Positions 63,815 through 64,000 of a DNA stretch of 64,000 nucleotides are shown piece by piece. The stretch covers positions 25,084,494-25,148,493 of the forward strand of contig NW_020948983.1 of the NCBI RefSeq assembly GCF_900497805.2. Reading direction: 5' to 3'. Below the pieces are notes generated by a model. That model was not told where the DNA came from and did not search any database. It saw only the letters and a list, made by a program, of their open reading frames with translations. The position numbers and the translations under genes were made by a program. Position 1 is the stretch's first letter, and each line of letters opens with the position of its first letter. This DNA comes from Vombatus ursinus (taxonomy: Eukaryota; Chordata; Mammalia; Diprotodontia; Vombatidae).

Positions 63815-64000
63815 CCAGCTGGCACAGTGGCTAAAATGTCAGACTCATCACCCTAAGTTCAAATCTAGCCTCAGACACTTCCTAGCTGTATAACCCTGGA
63901 CAAGTCACCTAACTCTGCCTCAGTTTCCTCATTTGTAAAATGAGCTGGAGAAGGATATGGCAAATCATTCCAGTATCTTTGCCAAGAAAACCCCAAATGA
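63815..64000 (+). repeat. SINE with BovB/RTE-type tail, cut by window end
   Basis: GGGGCAGCCAGCTGGCACAG head, CTCAGTTTCCTCATTTGTAA, TATGGCAAATCATTCCAGTA, ending in CCAAGAAAACCCCAAATGA at the window edge. Confidence 0.9.

Overview
The window is mammalian nuclear DNA, almost certainly from a marsupial. It is dense in the tRNA-headed SINE whose RNA opens with the box-A-like GCAGCTAGGTGGC, in SINEs carrying a BovB/RTE-type tail, and in MIR, L2 and marsupial-type L1 3' ends. The species cannot be fixed from the sequence alone.

One host gene explains all convincing coding sequence: IL16 (pro-interleukin-16), on the minus strand. Sixteen coding exons run from 52199 down to 413, all with GT-AG junctions and matching codon phases. 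Joined, they give 1195 codons after one split codon, then a TGA at 413-415. By recall of the human protein (1332 residues, long/neuronal isoform) only about the first 140 residues are missing, and their exons must lie beyond 64000. The exons encode PDZ1 and PDZ2 (exons at 45396 to 33096), a long disordered proline/serine-rich linker (30309 to 13673), then PDZ3 and PDZ4, the last being the secreted IL-16 cytokine (12257 to 413). Residues below are numbered from the first complete codon in the window (Val at 52197).

Two sites that define IL-16 biology in human and mouse are changed here. The methionine that starts the lymphocyte 631-residue pro-IL-16 is a valine (codon 15579-15581), and the aspartate at which caspase-3 frees the mature cytokine is a glutamate (codon 11408-11410). 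The PDZ folds, the GLGF loops, the tryptophan that plugs the PDZ4 groove and the proline-rich linker are kept. These two changes are the main biological points of the window.

Layout: 1-412 3' UTR or downstream; 413-15628 the region encoding pro-IL-16/IL-16, with a truncated beta-actin retropseudogene at 10667-10929 in its second-largest intron; 15629-30309 linker exons; 33096-45396 PDZ1/PDZ2 exons; 52057-52199 the most 5' exon seen; 52200-64000 an intron (or introns) with repeats and no coding exon I can defend. Introns hold many nested insertions with intact target-site duplications, a 328-bp mariner-type MITE inside a MIR, and several small local duplications.

No bacterial, CRISPR, toxin, rRNA or functional tRNA feature is present, and I saw no retroviral element that I can support. 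Repeat family names and human/mouse comparisons rest on memory, and repeat bounds are good to roughly 10-20 bases unless a target-site duplication fixes them.
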